Positions 16,292 to 28,880 of a stretch of 64,000 nt of DNA are shown here, piece by piece. The stretch is from Pleomorphomonas sp. PLEO (lineage in GTDB: Bacteria; Pseudomonadota; Alphaproteobacteria; Rhizobiales; Pleomorphomonadaceae), in NCBI RefSeq assembly GCF_041320595.1, contig NZ_CP166625.1, positions 2,788,001 to 2,852,000 of the forward strand, given 5' to 3'. Under the pieces are notes generated by a model. It made no database searches, was not told where the DNA came from, and saw nothing but the letters and a program-made list of their open reading frames with translations. Made by a program: the position numbers and the translations under genes. Every line of letters begins with the position of its first letter. Within the stretch, counting starts at the first letter, position 1.

Positions 16292-16329
16292 TAAACGAAA
16301 ACGGCCAGACAGGGGTGCCCGTCTGGCCA
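16292..16329 (-). terminator. Intrinsic terminator of purB
   Basis: GGCCAGAC (16303-16310) pairs with GTCTGGCC (16321-16328). On the minus strand the stem is followed by GTTTTCGTTT. It lies about 40 bp past the purB stop. Confidence 0.85.
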
Positions 16330-16370
16330 TCTTCAAGTTCTGATTCAGGAGGAGCGCCGCGCTCTGCTCC

Positions 16371-17696
<1,326 letters not shown>

Positions 17697-17780
17697 GGCT
17701 CGGCCTTCTCTTGAGGGGAGATGGCGCGCGGTTTAGCAGGAAGGACGGGAAGGCTCAACCGCCGAGGACAATCAGCTGCC

Positions 17781-18341
17781 TTACGCCTCGCCGTAGTGGC
17801 GGTCGTGATAGATGAGCACTTCCTTGGCGCCATCCGGGTCGCGCGGCTTGGTCATGGTGGCAACGACCGTTCCGAAGTAGACGGTGTGCGAGCCAACATC
17901 ATGCAGAGAGAGCAGGCGGCAGTCGAGCGCCATGATTGCTTCGCTCAGCACCGGTGCGCCGGTGGAAAGCGTCGTCCATTCGCCGTGTTGGAACCGATCT
18001 TCCAAATGCAAGCCTGTTCGGCCGGCAAAAATGTTGGCCAGAGTCACTGCATCTTTAGGTAGCAGACTGATCGAGAACTGGGCATTTTCCTGCATGAGTT
18101 TGTTTTGTGGGCTTTTGCGATTGAGGCAAACGAGCACGGTCGGCGGATCGTCGGACACCGAGGCGACGGCGGTGGCCGTAAAGCCGGCCTTTCCTGCCGG
18201 ACCTGCGGTGGTCACAATGCTGACGCCGGATGGAAGGCGGGCAATGGCGTCGCGAAACGCCTCGCTGGTGGCCGGCGGCATGGCGGGGGTAGCGCTGGAC
18301 TGCTCCGCACGGTTGCGATCAGTTGCGCTGTCGATGGCCAT
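17781..18341 (-). CDS. Flavin reductase-like protein (FMN-binding split barrel)
   Basis: A 186-residue member of the flavin reductase DIM6/NTAB family, which supplies reduced FMN or FAD to partner monooxygenases. The family core is visible: RLPSGVSIVTTAG, FTATAVASVSDDPPTVLVCL, NRKSPQNKLMQENAQFSISL, and a C-terminal LIYHDRHYGE. The first 30 or so residues are low complexity. The ATG at 18341 follows GAGAGA; a longer frame to 18413 exists. It is 84 bp from purB on the same strand. No monooxygenase partner gene is nearby, so its client is unknown. Confidence 0.87.
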   Translation of the reverse strand: MAIDSATDRNRAEQSSATPAMPPATSEAFRDAIARLPSGVSIVTTAGPAGKAGFTATAVASVSDDPPTVLVCLNRKSPQNKLMQENAQFSISLLPKDAVTLANIFAGRTGLHLEDRFQHGEWTTLSTGAPVLSEAIMALDCRLLSLHDVGSHTVYFGTVVATMTKPRDPDGAKEVLIYHDRHYGEA

Positions 18342-18712
18342 TGTTATCTCTCGCAAATCGAATCCATTGATCTCGCTAGACTTATCATGAACGCAGCGGT
18401 GGGCGGACCCCAATATTGCGGTGGCGGTGAAACCGGCAAACTTCTTGCATGGCCCCTGTCGGGCTCGGTTGGTACTTTGATCGAACCTTTTCGGAGATTA
18501 CGCGGAAATCGCTAAAAGTAGCGATCTTCACGGTGGTTTCGTTGGGGATTTGGCGAAAATTGCCGTGTTTTTCTTGGTGAGGAGTGTTCTGCGTGGAGTG
18601 ATGGGGGCTCGGTTGTGTTGATCGATCGATCCTGTTAATGGAATCCATAACGCCCACAAATGAAGCAGCCACGAATTGCTGCCAAAGGGCGACTGCAGGG
18701 GGTCTCAATTTC
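18342..18712. other. Divergent spacer upstream of the branched-chain amino acid operon
   Basis: A 371-bp region between the flavin reductase start and livH. It must hold the promoters for both directions, but I could not assign a convincing -35/-10 pair or an operator. I see no gene and no RNA structure that I recognise. Confidence 0.5.
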
Positions 18713-19633
18713 ATGGAAGTTTTCGTCCAGCAGGTGATCAATGGGATCACGATTGGATCGCTGTACGGTCTGATTGCCATTGGTTACACCATGGTGTTCG
18801 GCATCATCGGCATGGTGAATTTCGCTCATGGCGACGTGTTCATGGTGTCTGCCTTTTTCGCGCTCATCTTTCTTCTGGTGCTGACCTCGTGGTTTGGCAT
18901 CGCATCGATGACCTTGGCGCTGATCCTGGTGATGGTCGCTTCGATGGTGCTTACCGGATTGCTTGTCTGGGCGATCGAGCGAATAGCCTATGCGCCGCTC
19001 AGGGGGTCCTTCCGTCTGGCACCGCTGATCTCGGCCATCGGCATGTCGATCGTGCTGTCCAATTTCATCCAGGTCGCCCAAGGACCGCGCAACAAGCCGA
19101 TCCCGCCGGTCACCCGCGACTTTTATACGCTTTGGCAGGGCGCCAACGGCTATCCGGTCAACATCTCGCTGAAGCAGATCATCATCTGGGTGGTCACGGC
19201 GCTGTTGCTGGCGGCTTTCTGGTACATTGTGCAGAAGACGGCGCTTGGCCGGGCGCAGCGCGCCTGTGAGCAGGATCGCAAGATGGCGTCGCTGCTCGGT
19301 GTCAACGTCGATCGCACCATCTCGCTCACCTTCGTCATCGGCGCGGCGCTGGCCGCCGTCGCCGGCACGCTGTTCCTGATGTACTACGGCGTCGTGGTGT
19401 TCTCAGACGGCTTCACGCCGGGCGTCAAGGCGTTCACGGCCGCCGTTCTCGGTGGTATCGGATCGCTGCCGGGCGCGGTTCTCGGTGGGCTCCTGATCGG
19501 CCTCATCGAGACGCTGTGGGGGCAGTATGTGTCGGCCGACTATCAGAACGTCGCCGCCTTCTCCATCCTGGTCATCGTGCTGATCTTCATGCCGCAGGGC
19601 CTGCTCGGGCGTCCGGAAGTCGAGAAGGTCTGA
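18713..19633 (+). CDS. livH: Branched-chain amino acid ABC transporter permease LivH
   Basis: One of two inner-membrane permeases of the leucine/isoleucine/valine importer. The 306-residue product is strongly hydrophobic with about eight membrane segments. It opens [20 protein letters not shown] and contains [15 protein letters not shown], the LivH family signature. The cytoplasmic coupling region is [20 protein letters not shown]. The ATG at 18713 has AGGGGG upstream; the frame extends to 18638 without homology. The stop is followed after 2 bases by livM, starting a tightly packed operon through livF. Confidence 0.95.
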   Translation: MEVFVQQVINGITIGSLYGLIAIGYTMVFGIIGMVNFAHGDVFMVSAFFALIFLLVLTSWFGIASMTLALILVMVASMVLTGLLVWAIERIAYAPLRGSFRLAPLISAIGMSIVLSNFIQVAQGPRNKPIPPVTRDFYTLWQGANGYPVNISLKQIIIWVVTALLLAAFWYIVQKTALGRAQRACEQDRKMASLLGVNVDRTISLTFVIGAALAAVAGTLFLMYYGVVVFSDGFTPGVKAFTAAVLGGIGSLPGAVLGGLLIGLIETLWGQYVSADYQNVAAFSILVIVLIFMPQGLLGRPEVEKV

Positions 19634-19635
19634 TC

Positions 19636-21030
19636 ATGAATTCAGCTGTGAAGTCTAGCGACAAGGCGGGCAACGATTTCGGCCGCGCCATCAAGGACGG
19701 CGTGATCACCGCCATCATCGCCTTTGCCCTGCTCGGGCCACTGGTCGGTCTCAAGACCGACCAGAACATGGCCAACGAGTTGATCCTGCAGAACCACCTC
19801 GGTCTCGCCGCCATTCTGTCGGCCATCGTCGGTGTTGGCCGCTTCTTGCTCTCGGCCTTCGTCTATCCGCGGATTGCCGCTCGCGGCAACCGCTCCAAGG
19901 CGGCGGCAACGCTGGCCGAACTCGAGGCACGGGCAAAGCTCACCCATGGTCTGTCGGTCGTCGGGCTGATCTTCCTGTTCGTCTATCCAGTCCTGATTAT
20001 TTGGCTGTTCGGCGTGCAAGGCTCGATCAAGTGGGTCGATAACTACGGCGTCCAGATCTTGATCTACGTGATGCTGGGCTGGGGCCTCAACATCGTGATC
20101 GGCCTCGCCGGTCTGCTCGACCTCGGCTATGTCGCCTTCTATGCGGTCGGCGCCTATTCCTATGCGCTGCTCGCCATCAACTTCCACCTGAGCTTCTGGG
20201 TGCTGTTGCCGGTTGCCGGCATGCTGGCCGCCTTCTGGGGCATCATCCTCGGTTTTCCGGTGCTCCGGCTCCGGGGCGACTATCTGGCCATCGTCACGCT
20301 GGCCTTCGGAGAGATCATCCGTCTGGTGCTGATCAACTGGAAGGATTTCTCCGGCGGTTCGGCGGGTATCTCGTCAATCCCCAAGGTGACGATGTTCGGC
20401 ATCTATTCGTTCGATGTCAGTGCCCCCAACAATTTCGCCAAGGTGTTCCACCTCGCTGCGTCCTCGGCCTATTATAAGGTGTTCCTCTACTATCTGATCC
20501 TGATGCTGGCCTTGCTCACCGCCTTCATCACCTTGCGGCTTCGCCGGTTACCGATCGGCCGTGCCTGGGAGGCGCTGCGTGAGGATGAGGTGGCTTGTCG
20601 CTCGCTCGGCATCAACACCACCAACACCAAGCTGACGGCCTTTGCCATCGGCGCCATGTTCGGGGGCTTCGCCGGCTCGTTCTTCGCCGCTCGCCAGGGT
20701 TTCGTCTCCCCTGAGTCCTTCATCTTCATGGAATCGGCAGTGATTGTCGCCATCGTGGTGTTGGGCGGCATGGGGTCGATGATCGGCGTTGCGCTGGCGG
20801 CGGTCGCAATGATCGGCGGCACCGAACTGCTTCGCGAACTCGATTTCCTGAAGGCGGTATTCGGCAACGATTTCAATCCCGACCAGTACCGTATGTTGAT
20901 ATTCGGCCTCGCCATGGTGGGGATCATGGTGTGGAAGCCTCGTGGCTTCGTCTCGGCCCGCCAGCCCACTGCCTTCCTGTTCAAACGGAAGACGGTGTCC
21001 GGCGATCTCGTGAAGGAAGGCCACGGCTGA
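19636..21030 (+). CDS. livM: Branched-chain amino acid ABC transporter permease LivM
   Basis: The second permease, 464 residues. It carries an N-terminal extension of roughly 130 residues with its own hydrophobic segments, as in proteobacterial LivM, before the conserved core ([20 protein letters not shown]). The permease coupling loop is [20 protein letters not shown] near residue 310, and [18 protein letters not shown] follows. It overlaps the intergenic space of livH by only a few bases and ends 1 base before livG. Confidence 0.95.
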   Translation: MNSAVKSSDKAGNDFGRAIKDGVITAIIAFALLGPLVGLKTDQNMANELILQNHLGLAAILSAIVGVGRFLLSAFVYPRIAARGNRSKAAATLAELEARAKLTHGLSVVGLIFLFVYPVLIIWLFGVQGSIKWVDNYGVQILIYVMLGWGLNIVIGLAGLLDLGYVAFYAVGAYSYALLAINFHLSFWVLLPVAGMLAAFWGIILGFPVLRLRGDYLAIVTLAFGEIIRLVLINWKDFSGGSAGISSIPKVTMFGIYSFDVSAPNNFAKVFHLAASSAYYKVFLYYLILMLALLTAFITLRLRRLPIGRAWEALREDEVACRSLGINTTNTKLTAFAIGAMFGGFAGSFFAARQGFVSPESFIFMESAVIVAIVVLGGMGSMIGVALAAVAMIGGTELLRELDFLKAVFGNDFNPDQYRMLIFGLAMVGIMVWKPRGFVSARQPTAFLFKRKTVSGDLVKEGHG

Positions 21031-21031
21031 T

Positions 21032-21912
21032 ATGACGACCTCACTCAGGAACTGGGACAGCGAGCCTGTCCTCACCGTCGAGCATCTGACCATGCGGTTC
21101 GGCGGTCTCGTGGCGGTGAACGATCTTAGCTTCTCCGTCGGCCGGGGTGACATCACGGCGCTGATTGGCCCCAATGGAGCCGGCAAGACGACGGTGTTCA
21201 ACTGCATCACCGGCTTCTACAAGCCGACCACCGGCATGATGTCGATGCGGCCAAGGGACGGTTCGGTGCATCTGCTGGAGCGGATGCCCGACTTCGTGGT
21301 GGCCCGCAAAGCCAAGGTGGCGCGTACCTTCCAGAACATCCGCCTGTTCTCGGGCATGACGCTGCTGGAAAACCTGCTGGTCGCCCAGCACAACCCGCTG
21401 ATGATCGCCTCGGGCATGACCTTCCTCGGCGTGCTCGGCATCGGTGGCTACAAGACCAAGGAGCGCGAGGCGATCGAGCGGGCTCGTTACTGGCTCGACA
21501 AGATCGGCCTCATCTCACGCGCCGACGATCCGGCCGGCGATCTGCCTTACGGCGCCCAGCGTCGGCTGGAGATCGCCCGCGCCATGTGCACCGGACCCGA
21601 CCTTCTTTGTCTCGACGAGCCGGCGGCGGGCCTCAACCCGCGCGAGTCGGCCGAACTCAATGCGCTGCTGCTGTCGATCCGCAAGGACGACGGGACTTCG
21701 ATCCTGCTCATCGAGCATGACATGTCCGTGGTTATGGGCATTTCCGACCACGTCGTCGTGCTCGAATACGGCACCAAGATCGCAGACGGGACTCCCACCG
21801 AGACGCGGAACGATCCGCGCGTCATCGCTGCTTATCTCGGCGTCGACGATGAGGAAGTGGAAGAGATCGAGCAGCAGCTCGACGAGATGACCGGAAGCGA
21901 AGAGGGCAAGGC

Positions 21913-21916
<4 letters not shown>
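21032..21916 (+). CDS. livG: Branched-chain amino acid ABC transporter ATPase LivG
   Basis: The 294-residue nucleotide-binding subunit. The Walker A is GPNGAGKTT near residue 45, followed by the Liv-specific RTFQNIRLFSGMTLLENLLV. The signature-like LPYGAQRRLEIARAM and Walker B LLCLDEPAAGLNP are near residues 170-195, with IEHDMSVVMGISDHVVVLEY after. The C-terminus carries an unusual acidic tail of about 20 residues (VDDEEVEEIEQQLDEMTGSE). It overlaps livF by 4 bases (ATGA). Confidence 0.96.
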
Positions 21917-22650
<734 letters not shown>

Positions 22651-22814
22651 TCATCCATCGTTTCCAAAGGAGCTTTGAATTTGGCGTTTGATCCGAGCCC
22701 GATGTCTGCCGGAATTCGAATGTCAAATTCGCTCCACACTAGGATTGATTGAGTTTGTCTCCTCGGGAAAGCCGGTTCGCACGTTTCCCTGACAAACTCC
22801 AAGGAGCTGAACCA

Positions 22815-23162
22815 ATGCAGGGCATCCTCTACGAAGAAGCCTCGATCCTTGTCTTCCTCTTCGTGACGGTGATGTTGGGGGGACTCGGCGCCTGGATGAC
22901 CGGCCGCGCCTGCGCCAAGACTTGGCGGCCGCGCGTCGTCATGGCGATCTACGTCGCAATCCTCAGCGTCGGCATCCGCTTCATCCATTTCTCGATCTTC
23001 AGCGGCACACTGTTGTCGCCGCATTATTACCTCGTCGATGCGATCGTTCTCGAAGCCATCGCCTTCGCCGGATTCCAGTTTACGCGCGCCCGACAAATGG
23101 CTACGCAGTATTACTGGCTATACGAGATCACCGGTCCCTTCTCGTGGAAGGGGCGCGGTTGA
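22815..23162 (+). CDS. DUF6867-type small membrane protein
   Basis: A 115-residue protein with about three membrane helices (VFLFVTVMLGGLGAWM, VVMAIYVAILSVGIRFI, YYLVDAIVLEAIAFAGF) and an aromatic-rich C-terminus YYWLYEITGPFSWKGRG. Proteins of this kind are found between livF and livK in Hyphomicrobiales, which is the arrangement here. Its function is not established; the position suggests an accessory role in branched-chain amino acid transport. AAGGAG lies 8 bases before the ATG. Confidence 0.75.
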   Translation: MQGILYEEASILVFLFVTVMLGGLGAWMTGRACAKTWRPRVVMAIYVAILSVGIRFIHFSIFSGTLLSPHYYLVDAIVLEAIAFAGFQFTRARQMATQYYWLYEITGPFSWKGRG

Positions 23163-23327
23163 GACGAAACGGCATCGCCGCGGCCGGGGTCCCGGCTCGG
23201 GTGAGACGTTCCGGGTGGTGACCGGTCTGGGAGCAGGGGTTTTCTCCACCGGCCGCCACTTTGAGACCCAGGGGTTCGGGCTTGAACCCACCAGACTTCC
23301 AGTGAAAGAAAAATGGGAGACCACAAA

Positions 23328-24446
23328 ATGAAGAAGTTCCTCCTGTCCGGCGTCGTGTTCGCCGCTGGCCTCGCCTTTGCCGGTGCCGCCTCGGCCGACG
23401 TCATCATCGGCGTTGCCGGTCCGCTGACCGGCCCGAACGCCGCTTTCGGTGCCCAGCTCCAGAAGGGTGCGGAGCAGGCTGCCGCCGACATCAATGCCGC
23501 CGGTGGCATCAACGGCGAGAAGGTGGTGATCGAGCTTGGCGACGACGTGTCGGACCCCAAGCAGGGCGTTTCGGTCGCCAACAAGTTCGTCGGTGACGGC
23601 GTCAAGTTCGTGGTCGGCCACTTCAACTCGTCGGTGTCGATCCCGGCCTCGGAAGTCTACGCCGAGAACGGCATTTTGGAAGTGACGCCGGCTTCGACCA
23701 ATCCCAAGTACACCGAGCGCGGCCTGTGGAACACCTTCCGCGTCTGCGGTCGTGACGACCAGCAGGGCGCCGTCGCCGGCAAGTACATCGCCGAGAAGCT
23801 GGCCGGCAAGAAGGTGGCCGTGCTGCACGACAAGACCACCTACGGCCAGGGTCTCGCCGACGAGACCAAGAAGGCGCTCAACGCCGCTGGCGTCACCGAA
23901 GCCCTCTATGAAGGCATCAACGTTGGTGACAAGGACTTCTCGGCCCTCATCTCCAAGATGAAGGAAGCCGGCGTCGAGGTCATCTACTGGGGCGGCCTGC
24001 ACACCGAGGGCGGTCTGATCGCCCGTCAGTCGGCTGAAGCCGGCCTCAAGGCGACGATGATGTCGGGTGACGGCATCGCCTCCGACGAGTTCGCCGCCAT
24101 CGGCGGTCCGGCCGTCGAGGGCACGCTGATGACCTTCGGCCCCGATCCGCGTGAGAATCCGGCCGCCACGGAAGCGGTGAAAAAGTTCCGCGCCGCCGGT
24201 TTTGAGCCCGAGGCCTATACGCTCTACAGCTACGCCGCCGTGCAGATCATTGCCGCTGGCGCCAAGGCGGCCGCTTCGGTCGATCCGCAGGCGGTGGCCG
24301 ACAATGTCCACAAGGGCGACAAGATCCCGACCGTCATCGGCGACCTCTCCTATGACGCGAAGGGTGACCGCAAGGACGCCGACTACACCGTGTACCAGTG
24401 GTACAAGGCCGACGACGGCAAGATCACCTACAAGATGCTGAAGTAA
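23328..24446 (+). CDS. livK: Branched-chain amino acid ABC transporter, periplasmic binding protein
   Basis: The periplasmic receptor that delivers Leu/Ile/Val to LivHMGF. The 372-residue protein has a Sec signal peptide (MKKFLLSGVVFAAGLAFAG, cleaved after ASA) and the type I periplasmic binding fold: VIIGVAGPLTGPNAAFGAQL, DINAAGGINGEKV, GHFNSSVSIPASEVYAENGI, TPASTNPKYTERG, and DKTTYGQGLADE. The ATG at 23328 follows GGGAGA. A hairpin with GGGTTC/GAACCC arms at 23273-23289 lies in its leader. Codon use is very regular, consistent with high expression. Confidence 0.96.
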   Translation: MKKFLLSGVVFAAGLAFAGAASADVIIGVAGPLTGPNAAFGAQLQKGAEQAAADINAAGGINGEKVVIELGDDVSDPKQGVSVANKFVGDGVKFVVGHFNSSVSIPASEVYAENGILEVTPASTNPKYTERGLWNTFRVCGRDDQQGAVAGKYIAEKLAGKKVAVLHDKTTYGQGLADETKKALNAAGVTEALYEGINVGDKDFSALISKMKEAGVEVIYWGGLHTEGGLIARQSAEAGLKATMMSGDGIASDEFAAIGGPAVEGTLMTFGPDPRENPAATEAVKKFRAAGFEPEAYTLYSYAAVQIIAAGAKAAASVDPQAVADNVHKGDKIPTVIGDLSYDAKGDRKDADYTVYQWYKADDGKITYKMLK

Positions 24447-24490
24447 GCCGCTTCCGGCCGCCACGGCGGCCGGGATACGCCTCTTTATCG

Positions 24491-24525
24491 GACGCCGCCG
24501 GAGTGATCTGGCGGCGTTTCGTTTT
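24491..24525 (+). terminator. Terminator after livK
   Basis: ACGCCGCC (24492-24499) pairs with GGCGGCGT (24510-24517), followed by TTCGTTTT. A second GC-only hairpin (CCGGCCGCC/GGCGGCCGG, 24454-24473) sits just before it without a T tract. Together they probably end the liv operon before the second binding-protein gene. Confidence 0.7.
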
Positions 24526-24584
24526 GGTGACCAAGCTGCTATTGCTGCTCAAGACGGGATGGATGGCAGAGGCGACGTTTGGTC

Positions 24585-25697
24585 ATGGTAGGCATCTGGA
24601 GCGGCATCTGTCGGGCTTGTCTTCTGGGCGCGGCTTTGGTCGCCGGGGCCCTGTCTCCCGCGCGGGCCGATGTGGTGATCGGTCTTGCCGGTCCAATGGG
24701 GGGCAGCTTTGCCGACGTTGGGCGCGATATCAAAGCCGGCGTCGAGATCGCCGTGGCGGCGGCCAATGCGCGTGGCGGCATCAATGGCGAGAAAATCCGG
24801 ACAGTTTCCGTCGACGATAAATGCGAGGCCGAGACCGGTGGCGCGGTGGCGAACCAGTTGATCGGCAAGGGCGCCAAGGCGGTGATCGGCCATGCCTGCA
24901 CGGCGGCGGCGTTGCCGGCCGCGCGCGCCTACGCTGACGGGGGCGTGCTGTTTCTGTCGACGGCCGCCACCAATCCGCGGCTCACCGACGAGAAGATCGG
25001 CGCCGGTGTATTCCGTCTGGCCATTCGCTCCGACCGAGAAGGGCAGGCGATCGCCGACTATCTCGGTAAGCAATTCAAAGGCAAGCGTGTCGCCTTTGTC
25101 CATGATGGCAGCGTCTACGGCCAGGGACTTGTCGAGCAAGCGGCCAAGCTGTTCGCCGACGGTGGCGGCGCCGTCGCGATGACCGAAAGCTTTACGCCGG
25201 GCGAGAAGAGCCAGAACAATCTGATCGGCAAGATACAGGACGCCGCCGTCTCGGCGGTGGTGGTGGGCGCGCTGCAGGCCGACGCCGCGGTGATCGCCAG
25301 CGAGATGAGGGGGCGCGGCCTTACCGCCGCTCTAATCGGCAATGAGGCGTTGGCGCTCGCCGAATTCAAGGCGTCGGCGGGCGACGCCGCCGAGGGCACG
25401 GTCTTCTTCCTGCCCTTCGTCGACAAATCGCGACCTGAGGCGGTGAACCTCATCCTGTCGCTCGAGGAACGGCAGCTGATGCCGACCGATACGATCTTTA
25501 CCGCCTATGCCGCCACCGAAGCGGTGATCGCGGCTCTCGCCAAGACCGACGATCTTGCCGGAGAGGCGGCCTTTCTGCGCAAGAGCGGTGTCGGCACCGT
25601 CCTCGGCAAGGTTACATTCGACGACAAGGGGGACTGGCGCGAGGCGACTTATGCGCCGCAGGTCTGGCGGGGAGATTCCTTCGCGCCATTGCCCTGA
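24585..25697 (+). CDS. Second branched-chain amino acid-type periplasmic binding protein
   Basis: A 370-residue paralogue of LivK. It has a signal peptide (LLGAALVAGALSPARA) and the same fold landmarks: VVIGLAGPMGGSFADVGRDI, NARGGINGEKIRTVSVDDKC, GHACTAAALPAARAYADGG and DGSVYGQGLVEQ. It has HACTAAALPA where LivK has HFNSSVSIPA, and the two proteins are only moderately similar, so ligand preference probably differs. It may share LivHMGF or serve another transporter. The ATG at 24585 is used; its ribosome site is weak. The following 225 bp to ppx hold nothing recognisable. Confidence 0.85.
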   Translation: MVGIWSGICRACLLGAALVAGALSPARADVVIGLAGPMGGSFADVGRDIKAGVEIAVAAANARGGINGEKIRTVSVDDKCEAETGGAVANQLIGKGAKAVIGHACTAAALPAARAYADGGVLFLSTAATNPRLTDEKIGAGVFRLAIRSDREGQAIADYLGKQFKGKRVAFVHDGSVYGQGLVEQAAKLFADGGGAVAMTESFTPGEKSQNNLIGKIQDAAVSAVVVGALQADAAVIASEMRGRGLTAALIGNEALALAEFKASAGDAAEGTVFFLPFVDKSRPEAVNLILSLEERQLMPTDTIFTAYAATEAVIAALAKTDDLAGEAAFLRKSGVGTVLGKVTFDDKGDWREATYAPQVWRGDSFAPLP

Positions 25698-25922
25698 CAA
25701 AGGCTCGCTTGCCGCGTCCATCCGCGCCTTTCGGTCGGCGGCCATGCATGGCCTCCACTAGCCTTTGCCAGCGGCAACTGGTACTGTCGATCCGACGACA
25801 AACGAGTATGCGTGCCGCTCGAGCCCCCGTGCCGGTCCTGAAAGGAACGGTTGCGGATGAAAGGTCAGTTCACCTGAAAAGGCGGACAGGCCCCTGGATC
25901 GCGGTGCGCCGGAGTGATCTCA

Positions 25923-27479
25923 GTGGGTGACGCGGGCGATCTAAGCGACCGCGCAGATACCACGAGAGGACGCGCCGACCCCGCCGCGAATACGGCGACG
26001 GACGGAGCGTCCGATGCCCTGTCGAAGCGGGCGGCAAGACGCCGCCGCAAACGCCGGTCCGGTTCGGGCGCGGCAGGCGACAGGGCCTCGGTGGGACATG
26101 CGCCGACATCAGGCGACAAGCAGCCGGAGCGGGGGGGTACTCCGCAGACGGCTCGTGGCGATTCGCCTCCTGTTTCCACATCCGACAAGGCAGATGCGCC
26201 GGCCGCCAAGCCGCGCGAAGAAGGCTCCCGGCGCAGGCGGCGGCGCGGCCCGGCCAAGGGTGCCCTGCGTGGCGTGCGCAAGCCCGGTCGTGAAGATGGC
26301 CGGCCGGAAGAGGGACGTGGTCGCGAGGGCGAGCGTCGCAAGGGCGGCGATCGTCACGCGGAAAGCGGCGAGGCAAGGCCCGCCGCTGGCGCCGGCAGCC
26401 ACCCTCACGGCCATGCTCCGCACGGACGCGAAGGCGGCCGCCGTGGCGCACCGGTAACTGGTCCACTCTACGCAGCGCTTGATCTTGGCACCAACAACTG
26501 CCGTCTTCTGGTGGCCGAGCCGCAGGATCGCGGCTTCCGCGTCATTGACGCCTACTCTCGAATCGTAAGGCTCGGCGAAGGTATCGGTCGCACCGGCCGC
26601 CTGTCCGAGGCGGCGATGGATCGCGCTGTCGACGCGCTTGCCATCTGCCGTGGCAAGCTCGCCGACCTCAAGGTGCGCCGGATGCGGCTGATCGCCACCG
26701 AAGCCTGCCGGTTGGCGGAAAACGGTCCGCTGTTTCTCGAACGGGTGCGCCGCGAAACCGGCCTCAGCCTGGAGATCGTCAGCCGCGAAACCGAGGCACG
26801 CCTTGCCGTGGCGGGTTGCGCCACGCTGATAGATCCGCGTTCCGAAGGCGTTTTGCTGTTCGATATCGGCGGTGGCTCGTCGGAGTTGGTCTGGCTCGAC
26901 CTCAGGCGGCGCGGCGAAGCGCGCGGCTTTGCGCTTACTCGCTTCATCAAGAGCTGGACATCACTGCCGGTCGGCGTCGTCACGCTCAGCGAACGGCATG
27001 GCGGCCACATAGTGACGCCGGAGATCTATCGCGACATGGTCGAGGAGGTCAGCGGTCTTCTCGAGGGATTCGATGGTATGGAGGGGGCGGCGGAGCTCGT
27101 TGCTTCCGGCGGCGCCCACATGCTGGGCACCTCCGGCACGGTGACGACGCTCGCCGGCATTCATCTCGGACTCAAGCGCTATGACCGCCGCCGCGTCGAT
27201 GGCGTCTGGCTCGACGGCACCGAGGTAGATCAGATGATCGACCGCCTGATCGACATGGGTTACGAGCAGCGGGTCGCCAATCCGTGCATCGGTTCGGATC
27301 GTGCCGATCTCGTCCTGGCCGGTTGTGCCATTCTCGAAGCCATTCGCAGTAAATGGCCCTGCCAGCGCCTACGTGTCGCCGATCGCGGCCTGCGCGAGGG
27401 CATTCTGGTCGAACTCATGGCCCGCGACGGCGTCTGGCGCCGCCGGGCGCAGCCCGCAAGGACGGAAGCGCATGTCTGA
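25923..27479 (+). CDS. ppx: Ppx/GppA phosphatase with a long basic N-terminal extension
   Basis: An exopolyphosphatase / guanosine pentaphosphatase family protein that hydrolyses polyphosphate or pppGpp. The catalytic domain starts near residue 180: [16 protein letters not shown] (phosphate 1), [26 protein letters not shown] (phosphate 2) and [13 protein letters not shown]. The first 178 or so residues are low-complexity, rich in Arg, Gly, Ala and Ser, with several RRR-type clusters, and are probably disordered. I chose GTG 25923 because GGAG precedes it by 8 bases; GTG 25914 is in frame. The stop overlaps the rlmE start (ATGTCTGA), indicating translational coupling. Confidence 0.88.
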   Translation: MGDAGDLSDRADTTRGRADPAANTATDGASDALSKRAARRRRKRRSGSGAAGDRASVGHAPTSGDKQPERGGTPQTARGDSPPVSTSDKADAPAAKPREEGSRRRRRRGPAKGALRGVRKPGREDGRPEEGRGREGERRKGGDRHAESGEARPAAGAGSHPHGHAPHGREGGRRGAPVTGPLYAALDLGTNNCRLLVAEPQDRGFRVIDAYSRIVRLGEGIGRTGRLSEAAMDRAVDALAICRGKLADLKVRRMRLIATEACRLAENGPLFLERVRRETGLSLEIVSRETEARLAVAGCATLIDPRSEGVLLFDIGGGSSELVWLDLRRRGEARGFALTRFIKSWTSLPVGVVTLSERHGGHIVTPEIYRDMVEEVSGLLEGFDGMEGAAELVASGGAHMLGTSGTVTTLAGIHLGLKRYDRRRVDGVWLDGTEVDQMIDRLIDMGYEQRVANPCIGSDRADLVLAGCAILEAIRSKWPCQRLRVADRGLREGILVELMARDGVWRRRAQPARTEAHV

Positions 27480-28248
27480 CAAGGGAAAATCCGGTGGAGA
27501 CAAGCCGGCCGGCCCGGACAAGTCCAAAGGCAAGGGCAGGGCCGACACCGGACTCAAGGTGAAGGTGAAGACGGCTCGCGGCCGCACCGCGTCGTCGGTG
27601 CGCTGGCTGCAGCGTCAGCTCAACGATCCCTATGTGGTCAAGGCGCGCAAGGAGGGCTGGCGTTCACGCGCCGCCTTCAAGCTGATCGAGATCGACGAAA
27701 AATTTCACCTCTTGAAGCCGGGAAACCGGGTGGTCGATCTTGGCGCCGCGCCGGGCGGCTGGTGTCAGGTGGCGGCCAAGAAGACCGGGTCGACATCCGC
27801 GAACCCGCTGGTGGTCGGCATCGACTATCTGGAAATGGACGGCGTGTCCGGTGTGGCGCTGCTGCAGAAGGACTTTCTCGACGAAGACGCGCCGGCCGCG
27901 CTGATGGCAGCGCTCGGCGGCCACGCGCCGGATGTCGTGGTGTCCGACATGGCCGCGCCGACCACCGGCCATCACAAGACTGACCATCTCAGGACCACCT
28001 ATCTTTGCGAGGTGGCGATCGCCTTCGCCGTCGACGTGCTTCGGCCCGGCGGCGCCTTCGTCGCCAAGGTGTTCCGTGGCGGCACCGAAAATGAACTTCT
28101 GGCGTCGCTCAAGCAGAATTTCGCTCAGGTCTTCCACTTCAAGCCGCCGTCCTCGCGCCAGGAGAGCGTCGAGATGTACGTTGTCGCCAAGGGCTTCAAG
28201 GGGCGGTCTTCGGTCGAGTCGGAGGTAGCCGAGGACGACCAGCCGTGA
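27472..28248 (+). CDS. rlmE: 23S rRNA 2'-O-methyltransferase RlmE (FtsJ/RrmJ)
   Basis: SAM-dependent methylation of the A-loop uridine (U2552 in E. coli) during late 50S assembly. The Rossmann motif [11 protein letters not shown] is near residue 90. The K-D-K-E catalytic tetrad is visible in order: [32 protein letters not shown] and [11 protein letters not shown]. The first 40 residues are lysine/glycine-rich, a common alphaproteobacterial extension. It overlaps ppx by 8 bases and recX by 4. Confidence 0.95.
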   Translation: MSDKGKSGGDKPAGPDKSKGKGRADTGLKVKVKTARGRTASSVRWLQRQLNDPYVVKARKEGWRSRAAFKLIEIDEKFHLLKPGNRVVDLGAAPGGWCQVAAKKTGSTSANPLVVGIDYLEMDGVSGVALLQKDFLDEDAPAALMAALGGHAPDVVVSDMAAPTTGHHKTDHLRTTYLCEVAIAFAVDVLRPGGAFVAKVFRGGTENELLASLKQNFAQVFHFKPPSSRQESVEMYVVAKGFKGRSSVESEVAEDDQP

Positions 28249-28868
28249 GGGGGGCTCGTTCCGGCAGCGGCACCAACGGCTGGGACAGGATACCCGACGC
28301 GCCGGATGAGCCCGTCCAGACGGCGCCCACCGACCCGAAGAAACTGCGCGAGAAGCTGCGCCGCTCGGGCTTTGCCTATCTCCAGCGCTATTCCGCCTCG
28401 GAGGCGCATTTCGCCGAGCTGATGGAGCAGAAGCTTCGCCGCTGGGAGACCGCGGGCTATGTGGCGCTGGGCGAGACCCGTGCCGCCGATCTCGTTGCCG
28501 AACTGACATCCGAATTCCGCGAGCTGGGCCTTCTCGACGACGCGGGATTCGCGGCGTCGCGCGTCGCCTCGGCGCGTCGGAAAGGCACTTCGCGGCTCAA
28601 GATCGCCCTTGGTCTGCGGGCGAAGGGTGTCGATGGCGAACTGGCGCGGACAGCCATCGACCAAGAGGGCACGGATGAGACGGTGGCGGCGCTGCGCTTT
28701 TGCCGGCGTCGGCGGATCGGTCCATGGCGGCGGGGGGAGCGGCCGGATCGCGACGGCCTCAATCGTGAGATCGCTACGCTGGCGCGGCAGGGTTTTGCCA
28801 CTCAGCTGGCGCGCGCCGTCGTGCTACTGTCGCATGAGGAGGCCGAGGAAAAGCTCGGCCTGGTCTGA
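28245..28868 (+). CDS. recX: RecX family regulatory protein
   Basis: RecX proteins bind RecA filaments and limit recombinase activity. The 207-residue product shows the repeated three-helix pattern: [20 protein letters not shown] followed by [29 protein letters not shown] with [17 protein letters not shown], and [20 protein letters not shown]. It starts with a GTG overlapping the rlmE stop (GTGA). recX is usually next to recA; here it sits between rlmE and recO, still a recombination-related neighbour. Confidence in the family is good, in the precise role moderate. Confidence 0.82.
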   Translation: MRGARSGSGTNGWDRIPDAPDEPVQTAPTDPKKLREKLRRSGFAYLQRYSASEAHFAELMEQKLRRWETAGYVALGETRAADLVAELTSEFRELGLLDDAGFAASRVASARRKGTSRLKIALGLRAKGVDGELARTAIDQEGTDETVAALRFCRRRRIGPWRRGERPDRDGLNREIATLARQGFATQLARAVVLLSHEEAEEKLGLV

Positions 28869-28880
28869 GAAACATCGTCG

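Noticed and set aside
24454-24473. CCGGCCGCC/GGCGGCCGG hairpin as the main livK terminator
   Set aside because: It has no T tract; the next hairpin at 24491-24525 is the better terminator, so this one is only mentioned there.
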